From JASLCR01 sp964619585 (lineage in GTDB: Bacteria > Patescibacteriota > Saccharimonadia > Saccharimonadales > Saccharimonadaceae): a DNA stretch of 64,000 nucleotides. Positions 1 to 9,369 of this stretch are shown piece after piece; within the stretch, counting starts at the first letter, position 1; every line of letters starts with the position of its first letter. The position numbers and the translations under genes were made by a program. The notes below the pieces were generated by a model, which saw only the letters and a list, made by a program, of their open reading frames with translations, was not told where the DNA came from and searched no databases. The stretch spans positions 248,001 to 312,000 of the forward strand of contig CAZUCO010000001.1 in assembly GCA_964619585.1 (NCBI GenBank). Reading direction: 5' to 3'.

Positions 1-2
1 AG

Positions 3-1727
3 CTGAGCTCTGTGACCATTCCAAACTCAGTATCAGCCATTGGAGACAGGGCATTTTCAAGTAACCAGCTTACTTCAGTGGCAATTCCTAATTCTGTTAA
101 CAGTCTGGGGGATGCGGCATTTGCTTACAATCAACTCGGTTCAGTCACTCTCTCAAATTCACTCACAACTATTAATCAAGACACTTTCACCAGTAATAAA
201 TTAACTTCCGTGACCATTCCAACTTCTGTGACGAGTATTGGGAGAAGTGCGTTCTCCAGTAATATGCTTGGTTCGGTGGTTATACCAAATAGCGTGACGA
301 GCGTTGGGAGTAGCGCTTTTGCCAACAATCAGTTGGCGTCGGTAACTATATCAAATCAAGTGACAAGCATCGAGAACTATGTGTTCACTAGCAACAATTT
401 GACTTCTGTAACGATCCCCAGCTCAGTAACAAGTATTGGCATCAGTGCGTTCCAAAGGAACCGGCTCACCTCTCTCACTATTCCAAATGGTGTGACAAGC
501 ATTGGCTACAACGCCTTCGCTCTCAACAAGATCGGTGGATCGCTTGTGATCCCAAACTCAGTCACCAACCTCGAGGGGGGAGCTTTCAATGACAACCAGA
601 TTACATCCGTCACCCTCTCAAACTCATTGACCGCCATCAAGGACACGACGTTTGTCTTCAATCGATTGACTGAAGTACAACTACCAGCATCTATCCAGTC
701 CGTAAATGTGACAGCCTTTGCCGGACAAAACAAATGGGGTGGCACAATAGACGACTCAAGTGATCCTGCACACGACTTATATAGTGGTAATCTAGCTATT
801 GTACAAGAGATTTATGACAACATGTGGTACGCACGTCTCTATAGAGCTAATCCACCTAGCCCTCAAGTGACGGACGGGATTATGAGTGAGCAATTCTGGC
901 CCGGTGATGTCAATCAAAACGGAGATCTACGTGATCCTGTTGGTGGACATCTTATCAATTCAGCTTCCGTTAAGATACGCTACCAAGACACTAAAGGGAA
1001 CCAGTTACGCCCACCAAGTACCTATACTGGTGTACGCTCGACAGACAACTCCTATTTAACCGATTACTCTATAACAGCATCAGGCGTGAGAGCACCACTG
1101 AGCCCCGAGTCACCGACACCACAGGAGTCAGCTGAGCTGGCAGCAGGCTTCGCACAGTACTATCGCAGTGGACAGACCAAAACCTTCGCCGCACCGACTA
1201 TTGCCGATTACGACGCACCGTCTGCACGAACCGTGACGTTTACTCCTGGTGAGAATACCATCACTTTCGTCTACAAGGCACAAAATGCTCCATTGTCTCT
1301 TGAGGTGAATGGAGATAAGCCCATTACTAAAACTCCAACTATTCCATCGCGTCCAACTTTCAGTGGAACTGCAACCCCCGGTGCAAGAATAGTAGTGACC
1401 GTACACTCAGATCCGGTTACCTGTACAACAACCGCTGATAGTGAGGGAAATTGGACCTGCACACTATCTGAGGCACTGCCAGCAGGCTTCCATACCGTTT
1501 ATGTGAGAGTAACGAATCCAAACGGCAGTATCCAAAACATCGGTCCTTATACCGTTTTTGTACAAACAGGTGATGGCGCAACTGTTCTCGCCCCAAATAC
1601 CGGCGGCGCACAACTTTGGCGTAATGCGATAAACTGGGCAGCCATTATCGGGGTCGTAGTAATGCTAGTAGGAGCGCTTATTGTCTCTACAGTACGTAAT
1701 CGTAGAGCCAAGAGTCTCCCGGCTTAA
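3..1727 (+). CDS. BspA-like leucine-rich-repeat surface protein, 5' end outside window
   Basis: Adhesin-like cell-surface protein; the frame is open from base 3, so its N-terminus and signal peptide lie outside the window. Eleven 22-residue repeats of the LRR_5/BspA type (consensus LTSVTIPNSVTSIG..AF..N) fill about the first 245 residues. A linker, a MucBP-like segment (about 310-425, SVKIRYQDTKGNQL and TPGENTITFVYK) and an Ig-like segment (about 430-515, FSGTATPGARIVV) follow. The C-terminus has LAPNTGG (about 526-532), one hydrophobic helix and the basic tail RNRRAK, the order of a sortase sorting signal with a variant LPxTG box. A sortase gene is present at 41518-42726. Binding target unknown. 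Confidence 0.85.
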   Translation: MSSVTIPNSVSAIGDRAFSSNQLTSVAIPNSVNSLGDAAFAYNQLGSVTLSNSLTTINQDTFTSNKLTSVTIPTSVTSIGRSAFSSNMLGSVVIPNSVTSVGSSAFANNQLASVTISNQVTSIENYVFTSNNLTSVTIPSSVTSIGISAFQRNRLTSLTIPNGVTSIGYNAFALNKIGGSLVIPNSVTNLEGGAFNDNQITSVTLSNSLTAIKDTTFVFNRLTEVQLPASIQSVNVTAFAGQNKWGGTIDDSSDPAHDLYSGNLAIVQEIYDNMWYARLYRANPPSPQVTDGIMSEQFWPGDVNQNGDLRDPVGGHLINSASVKIRYQDTKGNQLRPPSTYTGVRSTDNSYLTDYSITASGVRAPLSPESPTPQESAELAAGFAQYYRSGQTKTFAAPTIADYDAPSARTVTFTPGENTITFVYKAQNAPLSLEVNGDKPITKTPTIPSRPTFSGTATPGARIVVTVHSDPVTCTTTADSEGNWTCTLSEALPAGFHTVYVRVTNPNGSIQNIGPYTVFVQTGDGATVLAPNTGGAQLWRNAINWAAIIGVVVMLVGALIVSTVRNRRAKSLPA

Positions 1728-1742
1728 AAATAATCGTACCGC

Positions 1743-2663
1743 TTATCGAATCGATCGTTTGAATTCTTTTTCCGCTCGTGGATCCGCATAGCGAGCCATT
1801 GGTTCAAAAGCAAAAATACGCTCATCCTTTGGCTTATCTTCATCGAGCTGCTTCAGCGCATTGATGAAAAAGCTTTCGATCAACCACTCTCGGCCGGGGG
1901 CTGTCTTGGCGTTAACCACAATATGCCACAGCGAATCCCATTTCTCAATTTCACCTATTTTGATGGGCGTACGCACCATAGCACTACTTGACGGTACTGC
2001 GTCGATCACTTCTTGAATAGCCGCTTGTGCGATTGACGGCTCGTGGGTAAATATATCGACAATATACGTTCTGGCGGCATTGCGCGTCACATGCACTGCG
2101 TGAATCTGTTGATTATGCACCCAGATTGCTTCACCGCTGAGGCTACGCAGTTTTGTTGAGCGAAGCGTAAAGCGTTCGACCACTCCAGCCATGTCTATAA
2201 AGGGCTCAATCTTTATGTAATCACCGACATGGAACCAGCCTTCGGCGATCATGGCTGCACCCGCTGTGATATCACGTAAGACAGGTCCCAACGTTTGACC
2301 AGCAACCACGATAAAGAATGCACTCGCACCAATCGCTGCAGCACTGCTACTTGACGCAGGCGTAAGCAGGCGCCACGTAAGGTAGGCAGCGACCGCCACG
2401 ACAATTGCCCGGACAACAGCAACAGCTATACTCAAATAGGTTTCAATCTGACGATAGCGAATTTGCTTTTGACTATTTGTCATCTCGTCAGACTTGGTAC
2501 CAATAACCTGTGCCAACTTTACAATTAATCCTGCCAAGACCTTGCTTGCGAAATATGAAGCAACAATCGCGCCTATGAGTATAAGCACGGATCTATATGC
2601 ATTCGGTTGACCTAAAAACTCTGCTGTTTCACGCTGTACAGTGACAAAAAATGATTCATTCAC
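1743..2663 (-). CDS. Small-conductance mechanosensitive channel, MscS family
   Basis: 306 residues. Three hydrophobic segments (about 23-50, 73-98, 107-135) are followed by a soluble beta domain. The third segment is rich in Ala and Gly (AAAIGASAF, AGQTLGPVLRDITAGA) as in the MscS pore helix, and the sequence GWFHVGDYIKI then F..RSTKLR..SGE matches the MscS beta domain. The family releases solutes on hypo-osmotic shock. Start chosen at GTG 2663: a TATACT box (2671-2676) ends seven bases upstream and there is no ribosome binding site, so the mRNA is probably leaderless. Confidence 0.88.
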   Translation of the reverse strand: MNESFFVTVQRETAEFLGQPNAYRSVLILIGAIVASYFASKVLAGLIVKLAQVIGTKSDEMTNSQKQIRYRQIETYLSIAVAVVRAIVVAVAAYLTWRLLTPASSSSAAAIGASAFFIVVAGQTLGPVLRDITAGAAMIAEGWFHVGDYIKIEPFIDMAGVVERFTLRSTKLRSLSGEAIWVHNQQIHAVHVTRNAARTYIVDIFTHEPSIAQAAIQEVIDAVPSSSAMVRTPIKIGEIEKWDSLWHIVVNAKTAPGREWLIESFFINALKQLDEDKPKDERIFAFEPMARYADPRAEKEFKRSIR

Positions 2664-2708
2664 TTGGTTTAGTATAGCGAATCAAGTCGCCGTCGCAAAC
2701 CACCAAGC

Positions 2709-3275
2709 TTAGAGCAAATGAATTACATAGCCTGACAGCAACCCCACTAGAATAATACCCATTCCCAAAAGCGTCGTCTCAAGCGCATCTCGCCAGTGCG
2801 ACATCTGCAAGATATACCCCCGCCAATACCCGGCAGCAAATAGTGTGACCAGTGTAATTCCAACACTGGTTGCAACTGCAACACTGGTATTACTGATGAG
2901 TAATAGCGGAATAATTGATACAAAACTAATTGCAAAATAGCAAATAAATTCGATAAAGGAAGGAATGAAATAATGGCGAAACGCACTCTTTTTTTCGCGT
3001 CCATCGAGCTCATCAAGATAGTGCTCGGTTGAATATTTTACACTGGCATTGTTAAACCCATTAACGATAATACTGATAATTGCGGTCACTAGGAGCAGGT
3101 GTCGACTTGTACCAGCAAAACTAAGTGCAACGACAACGCTCGTACCAATAGCGAAACCACCCTCAAAACCTTCAAAGGCGGCAAGGAATCGTTGCGCACC
3201 AAAAGGCACACGTAGCACACGGCGTCTGTTATGGAGTGGGTGATGTTTTGATGTTGATGAAATTCGGGTTGGCAT
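2709..3275 (-). CDS. VIT1/CCC1-family membrane transporter-like protein
   Basis: 188 residues with four to five hydrophobic segments. EGFEGGFAIGTSVVVALS near residue 35 and the C-terminal DALETTLLGMGIILVGLLSGY resemble the first and last helices of VIT1/CCC1 iron and manganese transporters, and the intervening charged stretch (EHYLDELDGREKK) is where that family has its metal-binding loop. The metal-binding Glu/Met pattern of plant VIT1 is not obvious, so substrate is unknown. Divergent from the DUF475 gene; a TACACT box ends six bases before the ATG. Confidence 0.6.
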   Translation of the reverse strand: MPTRISSTSKHHPLHNRRRVLRVPFGAQRFLAAFEGFEGGFAIGTSVVVALSFAGTSRHLLLVTAIISIIVNGFNNASVKYSTEHYLDELDGREKKSAFRHYFIPSFIEFICYFAISFVSIIPLLLISNTSVAVATSVGITLVTLFAAGYWRGYILQMSHWRDALETTLLGMGIILVGLLSGYVIHLL

Positions 3276-3313
3276 AGTAAAAGTGTATCAAAAACAGCTA
3301 TACTAAGGGAACT

Positions 3314-4363
3314 ATGTCACATCCACTCCACCCTCATCATCCGCTTAGAATATTCTTTATTACTGGATTGATTACAATTGCCAGCCTATTATTTGTAGGC
3401 TTCGACATGGGCGCGAGCGCCTTGTTTACCGCTCTTGTCCTGATACTAGTAGAAGTCACATTTAGTTTTGACAATGCAATCATCAACGCTAAAGTCTTAT
3501 CGACGATGAGCCGACTATGGCAAACACTTTTCATGACAGTGGGGATCTTGATTGCCGTGTTTGGTATGCGTCTTGTGTTTCCGATCGTTATCGTTATGCT
3601 GACTAGTGGTCTCGGGGCAGGGGAAGTAATCAATCTTGCGCTCAATGATCCGGAGCGCTATAGCCATGCACTTGAAAACTCTCACATCACTATCTCAGCT
3701 TTTGGTGGTATGTTCCTACTGATGCTCTGTCTCCACTTTTTCTTTGATCCAGCGCGGAAAATACAGTGGATCGACATCATCGAGAAACCACTACAACGCC
3801 TCGGTAAGTGGTGGGCTTACGCGCTGACATGCTTTGTCGTACTTGTCACCATCACGCTCCTTCCATTCAACCAGCATCCAGGCGACACGTTCACGGCAGG
3901 GCTTGTGGGAATCATCACCTATATGGTTGTACATGGTCTCGCCGAGCTCTTCACGCGTCGACGCGAAGAAGCCGAGCAGGGTAATAAGGTGATTGCTCGA
4001 GCCGGCATGGCAGGATTTATGTCATTTCTTTATCTCGAAGTACTTGACGCTAGCTTTAGCCTCGATGGAGTAATCGGTGCCTTCGCCATCACTCAAGATG
4101 TCGTCCTCATCGCAATTGGACTTGGTATCGGGGCCCTGTGGGTGCGTAGCTTAACGCTGTTTATGGTGCGTCGTCGTGTCTTACATGCCTACCGCTATCT
4201 TGAGCACGGGGCGCACTACACTATCGGTGTACTAGCCTCTGTTATGCTCGTAGGACTATTTATTGATATCCCCGAAGCAGTTGCTGGGCTTGCCGGACTT
4301 GTCATCGTTGGACTGTCGATCAGTAGTTCTATCTCTGCTAGTCGCCAAGAAGCTGCACACTAG
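3314..4363 (+). CDS. DUF475 (TerC-like) integral membrane protein
   Basis: 349 residues with about nine membrane segments. LVEVTFSFDNAIINAKVL (residues about 47-64) and LEVLDASFSLDGVIGAFAIT (about 245-264) are the paired acidic membrane motifs of the DUF475 branch of the TerC superfamily, linked to metal-ion export in relatives. TATACT at 3299-3304 ends nine bases before the ATG and no ribosome binding site is seen. The role here is unproven. Confidence 0.85.
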   Translation: MSHPLHPHHPLRIFFITGLITIASLLFVGFDMGASALFTALVLILVEVTFSFDNAIINAKVLSTMSRLWQTLFMTVGILIAVFGMRLVFPIVIVMLTSGLGAGEVINLALNDPERYSHALENSHITISAFGGMFLLMLCLHFFFDPARKIQWIDIIEKPLQRLGKWWAYALTCFVVLVTITLLPFNQHPGDTFTAGLVGIITYMVVHGLAELFTRRREEAEQGNKVIARAGMAGFMSFLYLEVLDASFSLDGVIGAFAITQDVVLIAIGLGIGALWVRSLTLFMVRRRVLHAYRYLEHGAHYTIGVLASVMLVGLFIDIPEAVAGLAGLVIVGLSISSSISASRQEAAH

Positions 4364-4395
4364 CGATTTTGCCGTCGGTACTGTAAAGTATAGAT

Positions 4396-5007
4396 ATGCG
4401 AAAAAACACGAGCGGTTTTACACTTGTTGAGGTGCTTGTTGTGTGTGTCGTTATCACTATACTTGCCGCAATTTCTTACTTCTCCTACATCGCTTATCAG
4501 AACCAAGCTCGAGACAACGCAGTTGATACCACAACTCGTCTTGTCGCAGACTTTCAGACCAAATACTACAATAGTAACGGTGAGTACATGTCGTCTCGCG
4601 ATATGGTGGGTAGCGGTGTTAACGGCACAGCATTAACCGATACCCAATACGACGCCCTGGCCCAGAAGCTACGCATCGACAAATCGTCACTTACAAATGA
4701 TCAGTGGAAGTTTGCACCTGCCGTCTCATCAACCGGCGTTTCTTCACCTTCTCAACAAAATGTCATCTACTTGATGACTAAGGATAGTGATAATGGTAGT
4801 GCATACAGCTTCAGCATTGGCTCTTCTGGCTGTACTGTCACATTCCCCGCAGATACGAGCGCACCAAACTTAGGAACAACTGCGTACGCACTAGCGTATT
4901 ATAGCCTGGTAAATAATCGGTGGCTCGTCTACCGGTCAAGCACCGGCAATGTCACGATAGGTCCGGCATCTGGTGCCGCACAACCATGCGTATTTGAAGA
5001 CTCTTAG
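4396..5007 (+). CDS. Type IV pilin-like protein
   Basis: 203 residues. A short basic leader MRKNTSG is followed by FTLVEVLVVCVVITILAAISYFSY, the class III prepilin cleavage site (G/F) with Glu at position +5, and a long hydrophobic helix. The rest is a Ser/Thr-rich globular domain with two cysteines near the end (SSGCTVTF, QPCVFED). It would be cut by a prepilin peptidase and assembled into a pilus; no assembly genes lie in this window. TAAAGT (4384-4389) ends six bases before the ATG, which suggests a leaderless mRNA. The 3' end overlaps the convergent gene by four bases. Confidence 0.85.
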   Translation: MRKNTSGFTLVEVLVVCVVITILAAISYFSYIAYQNQARDNAVDTTTRLVADFQTKYYNSNGEYMSSRDMVGSGVNGTALTDTQYDALAQKLRIDKSSLTNDQWKFAPAVSSTGVSSPSQQNVIYLMTKDSDNGSAYSFSIGSSGCTVTFPADTSAPNLGTTAYALAYYSLVNNRWLVYRSSTGNVTIGPASGAAQPCVFEDS

Positions 5008-5495
5008 CTTGTACGAATACGTCGGTAGGCAAACTTGGTACCGACTCGCCAGCCACTAGATGCATCCGTATCAAATACCTTGATCTCACCGCCTTTAACT
5101 TCGAGCAATTGAATAAGTGCAGGATTATAAGGTGCCAATGTACGATAATATGCCAGATCATCATTACCAGGGTTTGAGCGGCCAGGGAAAACTTCCTTAA
5201 ACTTATCCTTAGCGATGTCATCAAAGTAGGTCGGTTTACCTTTGGGTGGAATAAACAGCTCAGGTACAAGTCCCATACGGGCAATAATTTTCCGTACATC
5301 ACCAAGCTGTAGACGCGACTGTCCGTTGATATAGACATAGAGCTGCTTCTTGTCAGTCAAAAACACGACTGCATTTGCCATACGACTCACCGGTGCATCC
5401 CTGAGTATTACTTTGCCAATCTCAAGCTTGAGACCGAAATGCTCACGGATCCCTTGCTCAATTGCCATATCGCTATATATTGCATCAGTACTCAT
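5004..5495 (-). CDS. Conserved-looking unknown protein
   Basis: 163 residues, soluble, no signal peptide or membrane segment. I do not recognise it. It begins MSTDAIYSDMAIEQGIREHFG and ends with VGTKFAYRRIRTS; the middle has KKQLYVYINGQSRLQLGDVRKIIARMG, which looks like a small alpha/beta fold. It is divergent from the helicase-nuclease gene. TATACT ends nine bases before the ATG. Confidence 0.6.
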   Translation of the reverse strand: MSTDAIYSDMAIEQGIREHFGLKLEIGKVILRDAPVSRMANAVVFLTDKKQLYVYINGQSRLQLGDVRKIIARMGLVPELFIPPKGKPTYFDDIAKDKFKEVFPGRSNPGNDDLAYYRTLAPYNPALIQLLEVKGGEIKVFDTDASSGWRVGTKFAYRRIRTS

Positions 5496-5547
5496 CTCTT
5501 TAGAAGTATACTACTTTAGACACTTATTCTCGAGTATAATAGGGGAG

Positions 5548-8500
5548 ATGGAGGAATTCACACGCCGGTATCAGGCACTCAATCCCGCACAGAAGGAGGC
5601 GGTCGACACTATCCAAGGACCGCTTATGGTCATTGCCGGGCCTGGCACGGGCAAAACCGAGCTTCTCAGTATGCGCGCAGCAAACATCTTGAAGCAGACG
5701 GATACGCTGCCGGAAAATATTCTTTGCCTTACTTTTACTGAGAGCGGTGCAAACGCAATGCGTGAGCGACTCACTAGTATCATCGGCGCTGATGCATACA
5801 AGCTCGCAATTCACACCTTCCATAGCTTTGGTAGCGAAATCATCAACCAGTATGGACAATACTTTTATAGTGGCGCCGACTTTCGGCCAGCCGATGAGCT
5901 CAGTACCTATGAGCTTCTGAGGAGCATCTTTGATGAACTTGAGCATTCGAACCCACTTGCCAGTACTATGAACGGTGAGTACACATACCTGCCGGATGTC
6001 GTTACGGCAATTTCAGAGTTGAAGCGTAGTGGACTCACGAGTGACGAACTTCTCGCAATCCTCGATGCTAATGACGAGGTGCTCGATGCCGTCGAGAGCG
6101 ATCTAGGTGCGGCATTTTCTGTCAGGGTCAACAAAACAACCGCCCTAGAGCTTGAGTCGATTGCCCGTAAACTCGCCGAGCTACCGATACCACAACTCCC
6201 GCCGGGTGTTGCACCGCTTGGCAATGTTCTCGCTCTCAGTCTCGCAAATGCTCTTGATGCAGCCAATGTCGATGGCTCAACAAAACCCATCACAGCATGG
6301 AAAAACAAGTGGTGTGAAAGAAACGAGACCGGCACCATCGTTCTCAAGGACCGAGCACGAGCGGAGAAGTTACGCGCTCTCAGTTATGTCTATTATCAAT
6401 ACCTCGTCAAGATGCAGGAAAATCGTCGCTACGATTTCGACGACATGGTACTCCGAGTCGTTCATGCAATGGAAGTGTTTCCTGAATTGCGCTTTAATCT
6501 TCAAGAAAAATATCTTTACATCATGGTTGATGAATTCCAGGACACTAACTTAGCGCAACTACGCATTTTGCATGATCTCACGTCATCAGAGATAAATGAC
6601 GCACCAAATCTTATGGTAGTCGGTGACGATGATCAAGCAATCTACGCATTTCAGGGAGCCGAGCTTAGCAATTTGACTGACTTCACACATCGATTTGAAA
6701 CCCTCAAAAAAGTTGTACTCCAAGATAATTATCGTTCATCTGAAGCAATCCTTGATGCGGCTCGCCAAGTCATCACTCAAGCAGATAATCGACTTGAGTC
6801 AGTCCTCGATATCGATAAGAGTCTTACGCCCAACTACCAGATATCAGAGACTGCCGTCACCCTACACGAATACGCTCGATGTGACGACGAACGAATAGAA
6901 GTTGTCTCGGCCATCAAACAAATGATCGCCAAGGGAACTGATCCGAGTGATATTGCGATCTTGACTCGTCGACACTACGAACTGATGAACCTTCTGCCCC
7001 ACTTCGCTCACGAAAACATTAGCATCAACTATGAACGACGAGATAACATACTCGAAAATGAGATCATCCATCAACTTGAACTACTTGGAGGACTCGTACG
7101 AAGCATCGCCGTTGGAGATCTCGAGAAAGCAAATGCGTTGCTGCCGCAACTGCTTGCGCATCCAGCGTGGAACATCGCGACTCAGCAGATCTGGGAGTTG
7201 AGTCTTGTTGCAAGCAAGAACCACACCAGCTGGCTTGAAGAAATGCCATCTCACCCTGCATTTGTCACTCTTCACAGCTGGCTACTCGAGCTAGCCAGGC
7301 TTAGCCTGACTGAGCCAGTTGAACCAATGGTTGATCATCTCACGGGCACACCCGAGAGTAGTAGCGAAGGCTTCTCCTCACCACTCTATGGATACTTTTT
7401 TGGCGACAGCATGAGGCAAGAGACTCCAGACGCGTATCTCGTTCATCTCGAGGCGCTAAGAACCATTCGCGCTAAACTACGAGAGCATCAACCAGAGCAG
7501 ACCCTCACACTTGGCGACTTCCTTGACTTTATTGAGCTACACCAGCGAATTGGCGACGGGATTACGAGCATTCGTATCCGAAGTGATGCTCCGACGGGTG
7601 CCGTCAATCTGATGACAGCACACAAAGCAAAGGGATTAGAATTCAAACACGTCTTTATCATTGGTGCAGTCGACAGCGCCTGGGGTGAACGAGTTCGCAG
7701 CCGCTCTAAGTTGATCAAGTTCCCGGAAAATCTTCCATTATCTCCCGCTGGTGATACTATTTCTGAGCGCTTGCGTCTTTTCTTTGTCGCGATGACTCGA
7801 GCACGTGACACGCTCCATATCAGCTATAGCTTGATGGATGACAACGACAAAGCGACTAGCTGCGCGAGTTTCCTCCTGGACTCCACCTGGAAGGCAACAC
7901 AACACACTGCAACTACAGATATAAAGACACTTGTGTCTCAGCTTCAACAAGAATGGTACCAGCCACTTGTCTCATTGCCACAAACCGATATGAAGAACCT
8001 TCTCTCCGCACAGCTTGAAAGATACAAACTGAGTGCAACACACCTCAATAATTTCCTCGATGTTACTAGAGGAGGTCCACAGTATTTCCTTATCAACAAT
8101 CTCCTTCGCTTCCCCCAGAGCATGAGTCCGAACGCCGCGTATGGGTCAGCCATCCACCGGACATTACAGCGAACACACGCACACCTAACAAGTACAAAGG
8201 TACGTAAACCCCTCGAGGATATCCTGACTGATTTTGAGCAGAACCTCAAAGATATGCATCTCAGTGGTACTGAATTTCAGCACTACTTCCAACGCGGCAC
8301 AGACGCCCTGCATGCATTCCTAGACCAAACCTACGATACCTTCACGCCAGATCAGATCGCGGAACTTAGTTTCTCCTACCAGCAAAGTATGGTCAATGAT
8401 GCCCACCTGACAGGCGCCCTCGACCTTGTCTCAATCGACAAGGATACAAAAACAATTCATGTCACCGACTACAAAACAGGCAAAGCCGCGAGCAGCTGGA

Positions 8501-8826
8501 AAGGTAACAATGATTACGAGAAAATAAAACTTCACAAATACCGTCAGCAGCTACTTTTTTACAAGCTTCTCGTAGAGCATTCACGCGACTACCATGGCTA
8601 TACCGTCACTGATGGCACCCTGCAGTTTGTAGAACCAACAAACGGCGGCAATATCCTATCGCTCACTGCATCGTTTAATGATGAAGAAGTCAGTAAGTTT
8701 ACAGAGCTACTAGAAGTCGTCTACCAAAAGATCACCAGTCTCGATCTTCCTGACACTAACCACTATGATAGCTCTCTCGCTGGCATCAGACAATTTGAGC
8801 AAGACTTACTTGACAAAAATATATAA
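5548..8826 (+). CDS. UvrD/Rep-type superfamily 1 DNA helicase with C-terminal RecB-like nuclease domain
   Basis: 1092 residues. Helicase motifs in order: Q motif LNPAQKEAV (10-18), Walker A AGPGTGKT (29-36), Walker B DEFQDTN (about 328), motif III VGDDDQAIYAFQGA (about 357), motif IV QDNYRSS (about 392), motif V TAHKAKGLEF (about 690), motif VI FVAMTRARDTL (about 746). The last 230 residues carry GSAIHRTL, GALDLV and DYKTGK, then YRQQLLFYKLL, the PD-(D/E)XK nuclease pattern of RecB/AddB. It probably acts in double-strand break processing, combining both activities in one chain. Start at ATG 5548 rather than an upstream in-frame codon: the Q motif follows at the right distance and TATAAT (5535-5540) ends exactly seven bases before it. 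The upstream extension would run through the divergent gene. Confidence 0.9.
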   Translation: MEEFTRRYQALNPAQKEAVDTIQGPLMVIAGPGTGKTELLSMRAANILKQTDTLPENILCLTFTESGANAMRERLTSIIGADAYKLAIHTFHSFGSEIINQYGQYFYSGADFRPADELSTYELLRSIFDELEHSNPLASTMNGEYTYLPDVVTAISELKRSGLTSDELLAILDANDEVLDAVESDLGAAFSVRVNKTTALELESIARKLAELPIPQLPPGVAPLGNVLALSLANALDAANVDGSTKPITAWKNKWCERNETGTIVLKDRARAEKLRALSYVYYQYLVKMQENRRYDFDDMVLRVVHAMEVFPELRFNLQEKYLYIMVDEFQDTNLAQLRILHDLTSSEINDAPNLMVVGDDDQAIYAFQGAELSNLTDFTHRFETLKKVVLQDNYRSSEAILDAARQVITQADNRLESVLDIDKSLTPNYQISETAVTLHEYARCDDERIEVVSAIKQMIAKGTDPSDIAILTRRHYELMNLLPHFAHENISINYERRDNILENEIIHQLELLGGLVRSIAVGDLEKANALLPQLLAHPAWNIATQQIWELSLVASKNHTSWLEEMPSHPAFVTLHSWLLELARLSLTEPVEPMVDHLTGTPESSSEGFSSPLYGYFFGDSMRQETPDAYLVHLEALRTIRAKLREHQPEQTLTLGDFLDFIELHQRIGDGITSIRIRSDAPTGAVNLMTAHKAKGLEFKHVFIIGAVDSAWGERVRSRSKLIKFPENLPLSPAGDTISERLRLFFVAMTRARDTLHISYSLMDDNDKATSCASFLLDSTWKATQHTATTDIKTLVSQLQQEWYQPLVSLPQTDMKNLLSAQLERYKLSATHLNNFLDVTRGGPQYFLINNLLRFPQSMSPNAAYGSAIHRTLQRTHAHLTSTKVRKPLEDILTDFEQNLKDMHLSGTEFQHYFQRGTDALHAFLDQTYDTFTPDQIAELSFSYQQSMVNDAHLTGALDLVSIDKDTKTIHVTDYKTGKAASSWKGNNDYEKIKLHKYRQQLLFYKLLVEHSRDYHGYTVTDGTLQFVEPTNGGNILSLTASFNDEEVSKFTELLEVVYQKITSLDLPDTNHYDSSLAGIRQFEQDLLDKNI

Positions 8827-8838
8827 TTACAGTAGTAT
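8810..8838 (+). promoter_or_regulatory. Cassette A promoter, TTGACA-N17-TAGTAT
   Basis: TTGACA at 8810-8815 and TAGTAT at 8833-8838 with a 17-base spacer, overlapping the 3' end of the helicase gene. It would start an RNA near 8845 that enters the structured GC-rich region. No experimental support; same placement as six other cassette promoters in the window. Confidence 0.5.
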
Positions 8839-8844
8839 GTATGT

Positions 8845-9009
8845 TACCTAGTTGAGTGGGCAGGTACGAGATCACAACCATCCGAGACTACTTGTACTTG
8901 CGATATCGTATCTGCCTATTCCTAGCGTATTTTGACAGGAATAGTGCACAAGTGTTCGTTCGTGGTAGGGTCACCCACCCCAGAATCACGCCCTACGACG
9001 GATGGACGA
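8845..9009 (+). other. Non-coding leader with two hairpins, upstream of tRNA-like element
   Basis: No credible gene. Two clear inverted repeats: CTATTCCT/AGGAATAG (8-bp stem with a 13-base loop, about 8916-8944) and GTAGGG/CCCTAC (about 8968-8996). A frame open from 8856 to 9140 runs through the tRNA-like element and has no ribosome binding site, so it was not called. Confidence 0.45.
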
Positions 9010-9107
9010 TGGACTGTAGCTTAGTTAGGTTTAAAGCAACACGACTTTCTCGTAGCGTAAAGAGCGCTCAAGTCAGTGTGACGTGGGTTCAAGTCCCACC
9101 AGTCCAT
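9010..9107 (+). tRNA. tRNA-like element with oversized anticodon arm (anticodon not assignable)
   Basis: A 98-base element with a perfect 7-bp acceptor (TGGACTG/CAGTCCA), a 4-bp D stem (GCTT/AAGC) with a GG-containing loop, and a perfect 5-bp T arm (GTGGG-TTCAAGT-CCCAC). The region where the anticodon arm should be (9038-9082) is about 22 bases too long. ACACGACTT (9039-9047) can pair with AAGTC-A-GTGT (9070-9079), enclosing a 22-base loop. No 3' CCA is encoded. It may be a tRNA with an insertion, a pseudo-tRNA, or a tRNA-mimicking RNA; a long variable arm alone does not restore a normal 7-base anticodon loop. Confidence 0.45.
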
Positions 9108-9124
9108 CATAAGCTTCATAGACC

Positions 9125-9165
9125 GGTGACCAGAGAGTAGTGGGAGGGAGAACTCTCTGGTCACC
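9125..9165 (+). terminator. 14-bp perfect stem-loop
   Basis: GGTGACCAGAGAGT (9125-9138) pairs perfectly with ACTCTCTGGTCACC (9152-9165) around a purine-rich 13-base loop. It has no U tract on either side, so it could be a processing or protective hairpin rather than a terminator. Confidence 0.5.
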
Positions 9166-9171
9166 CCACCA

Positions 9172-9302
9172 CCTGCAGGCGGGTATTGCGATGTTGTCGT
9201 GCTGACCTCCACCTGGGGGTTGGGGAAGAGTGCGGCATTACCGAATGACGGCACTTTCACGCAGAGTGCAAGAGTGACGGTACCGTCATGCCCGCCTGCA
9301 GG
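9172..9302 (+). repeat. 12-bp inverted repeat closing a structured segment
   Basis: CCTGCAGGCGGG (9172-9183) and CCCGCCTGCAGG (9291-9302) are perfect inverted copies 107 bases apart. Inside lies a 14-base palindrome (TGACGGTACCGTCA, about 9275-9288). Together with a further palindrome around 9329-9341 (CCAGAC-A-GTCTGG) this reads like a folded RNA domain ahead of the small gene at 9376. No known RNA family recognised. Confidence 0.45.
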
Positions 9303-9352
9303 TCTAGCTTCACCATATGGCCATCGCCCAGACAGTCTGGACGATGAGACGA

Positions 9353-9369
9353 CACCTCGAGAGGAGGTG
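9353..9369 (+). promoter_or_regulatory. Hairpin sequestering the ribosome binding site of the 9376 gene
   Basis: CACCTC (9353-9358) pairs perfectly with GAGGTG (9364-9369), five-base loop. The 3' arm is part of the very strong Shine-Dalgarno sequence AGGAGGTG located seven bases before the ATG at 9376, so the site would be hidden when the hairpin forms. Confidence 0.55.

Noticed and set aside
8856..9140. 94-residue frame across the tRNA-like element
   Set aside because: No ribosome binding site, runs through hairpins and the tRNA-like element, low-complexity translation.
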